Shown in pieces: positions 63,779-64,000 of a stretch of 64,000 nucleotides of DNA. The DNA comes from Agapetus fuscipes (taxonomy: Eukaryota; Arthropoda; Insecta; Trichoptera; Glossosomatidae). A program made the translations under genes and the position numbers. The notes beneath the pieces were generated by a model. The model did not search any database. It was not told where the DNA came from and saw nothing but the letters and a program-made list of their open reading frames with translations. Within the stretch, counting starts at the first letter, position 1. Each line of letters opens with the position of its first letter. The stretch covers positions 10,563,229 through 10,627,228 of the forward strand of contig OX637356.1 of assembly GCA_951799405.1 (NCBI GenBank). Reading direction: 5' to 3'.

Positions 63779-64000
63779 TCACAAAACATTTAATCCATAG
63801 CTGATTAAATGATCATCAATTTTTTGTATGAAAATTTTACTGCAAGATGCGGATGAGCCATGGCTTTGCTGTTTAAGAATGACACCGTAAATATTCCGAT
63901 AAAATTCACTCAAACCAATGTTCTGATTTCTCCCAAACACATTATTGTGCGCCAAGACGTTTGTTTCCTCAGCCAGTATATACATCAATACATCCGTGTT
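63779..64000 (-). CDS. Unidentified ORF end, running off the window
   Basis: Open on the minus strand from the window edge to a stop at 63779-63781, 73 codons (LAEETNVLAHNNVFGRNQNI, SEFYRNIYGVILKQQ). The composition is balanced for such AT-rich DNA and the frame is open upstream, so it may be the 3' end of a gene or transposon ORF. No family recognised, and no poly(A) signal I would rely on. Confidence 0.3.
   Translation of the reverse strand, partial: NTDVLMYILAEETNVLAHNNVFGRNQNIGLSEFYRNIYGVILKQQSHGSSASCSKIFIQKIDDHLISYGLNVL

Overview
This window is arthropod-like nuclear DNA, probably insect. It is AT-rich and intron-bearing, and it is packed with decayed transposable elements. Supporting signs are GT-AG splice sites, tRNA-headed SINEs, an RTE LINE, hAT and Transib-type DNA transposons, Penelope-like ribozyme motifs, and a 5S rRNA-like block closest to what I recall of insect 5S. 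I could not assign a species. There are no operons, bacterial-type genes or CRISPR arrays, and I see no intact host gene.

The dominant unit, here called LINE-A, is the 3' end of a non-LTR retrotransposon. It is a ~250 bp block that ends in a TTAGA-type pentamer repeat and occurs about fifty times in both orientations. In several copies it is joined to ~110 bp of 3' UTR and to the C-terminus of a reverse-transcriptase ORF (EVCKDRKKWRLIC..GG, then stop). Around it lie tRNA-derived SINE families, named here B (tail of TTGCG repeats), C (tRNA-Leu/Ser-like head), D (tRNA-Asp/Glu-like head) and H (degenerate).

Layout. 0-7.5 kb: LINE-A, SINE-B and SINE-C fragments. 7.55-9.21 kb: a DNA transposon with long inverted repeats that split a LINE-A copy. 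9.3-16.6 kb: hammerhead-like motifs, SINEs and LINE tails. 16.88-17.10 kb: a hAT MITE with a perfect 8-bp target duplication. 21.5-22.7 kb: a LINE end whose last codons expanded into a 37-bp tandem array, later invaded by LINE-A. 26.76-28.08 kb and 30.58-31.11 kb: two hAT-type elements with perfect 8-bp duplications. 32.37-34.55 kb: a Transib/RAG1-like element with 33-bp inverted ends, a perfect 5-bp GC-rich duplication, and a broken, C-terminally truncated transposase gene with an intron. 36.0-36.9 kb: a Jockey-like LINE end. 37.70-38.10 kb: a GC-rich exon with a consensus splice donor, the best host-gene candidate. 44.4 kb: a palindromic MITE. 49.1-51.7 kb: an RTE LINE, 5'-truncated and with one frameshift. 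53-55 kb: nested insertions, including a 230-bp ribozyme-bearing insert with a 12-bp duplication. 55.7-56.9 kb: a long inverted-repeat element. 62.15-62.27 kb: a full-length 5S rRNA-like sequence. 62.96-63.65 kb: a GTACCA-rich satellite.

The elements can be ordered by nesting: LINE-A lies inside SINE-C, repeat E and the 37-bp array. A hAT MITE lies inside SINE-B, SINE-B inside a LINE end, and a SINE-C inside a coding-like stretch. The most interesting items are the Transib/RAG1-like element and a set of dispersed hammerhead-like motifs that share one unusual extra nucleotide.
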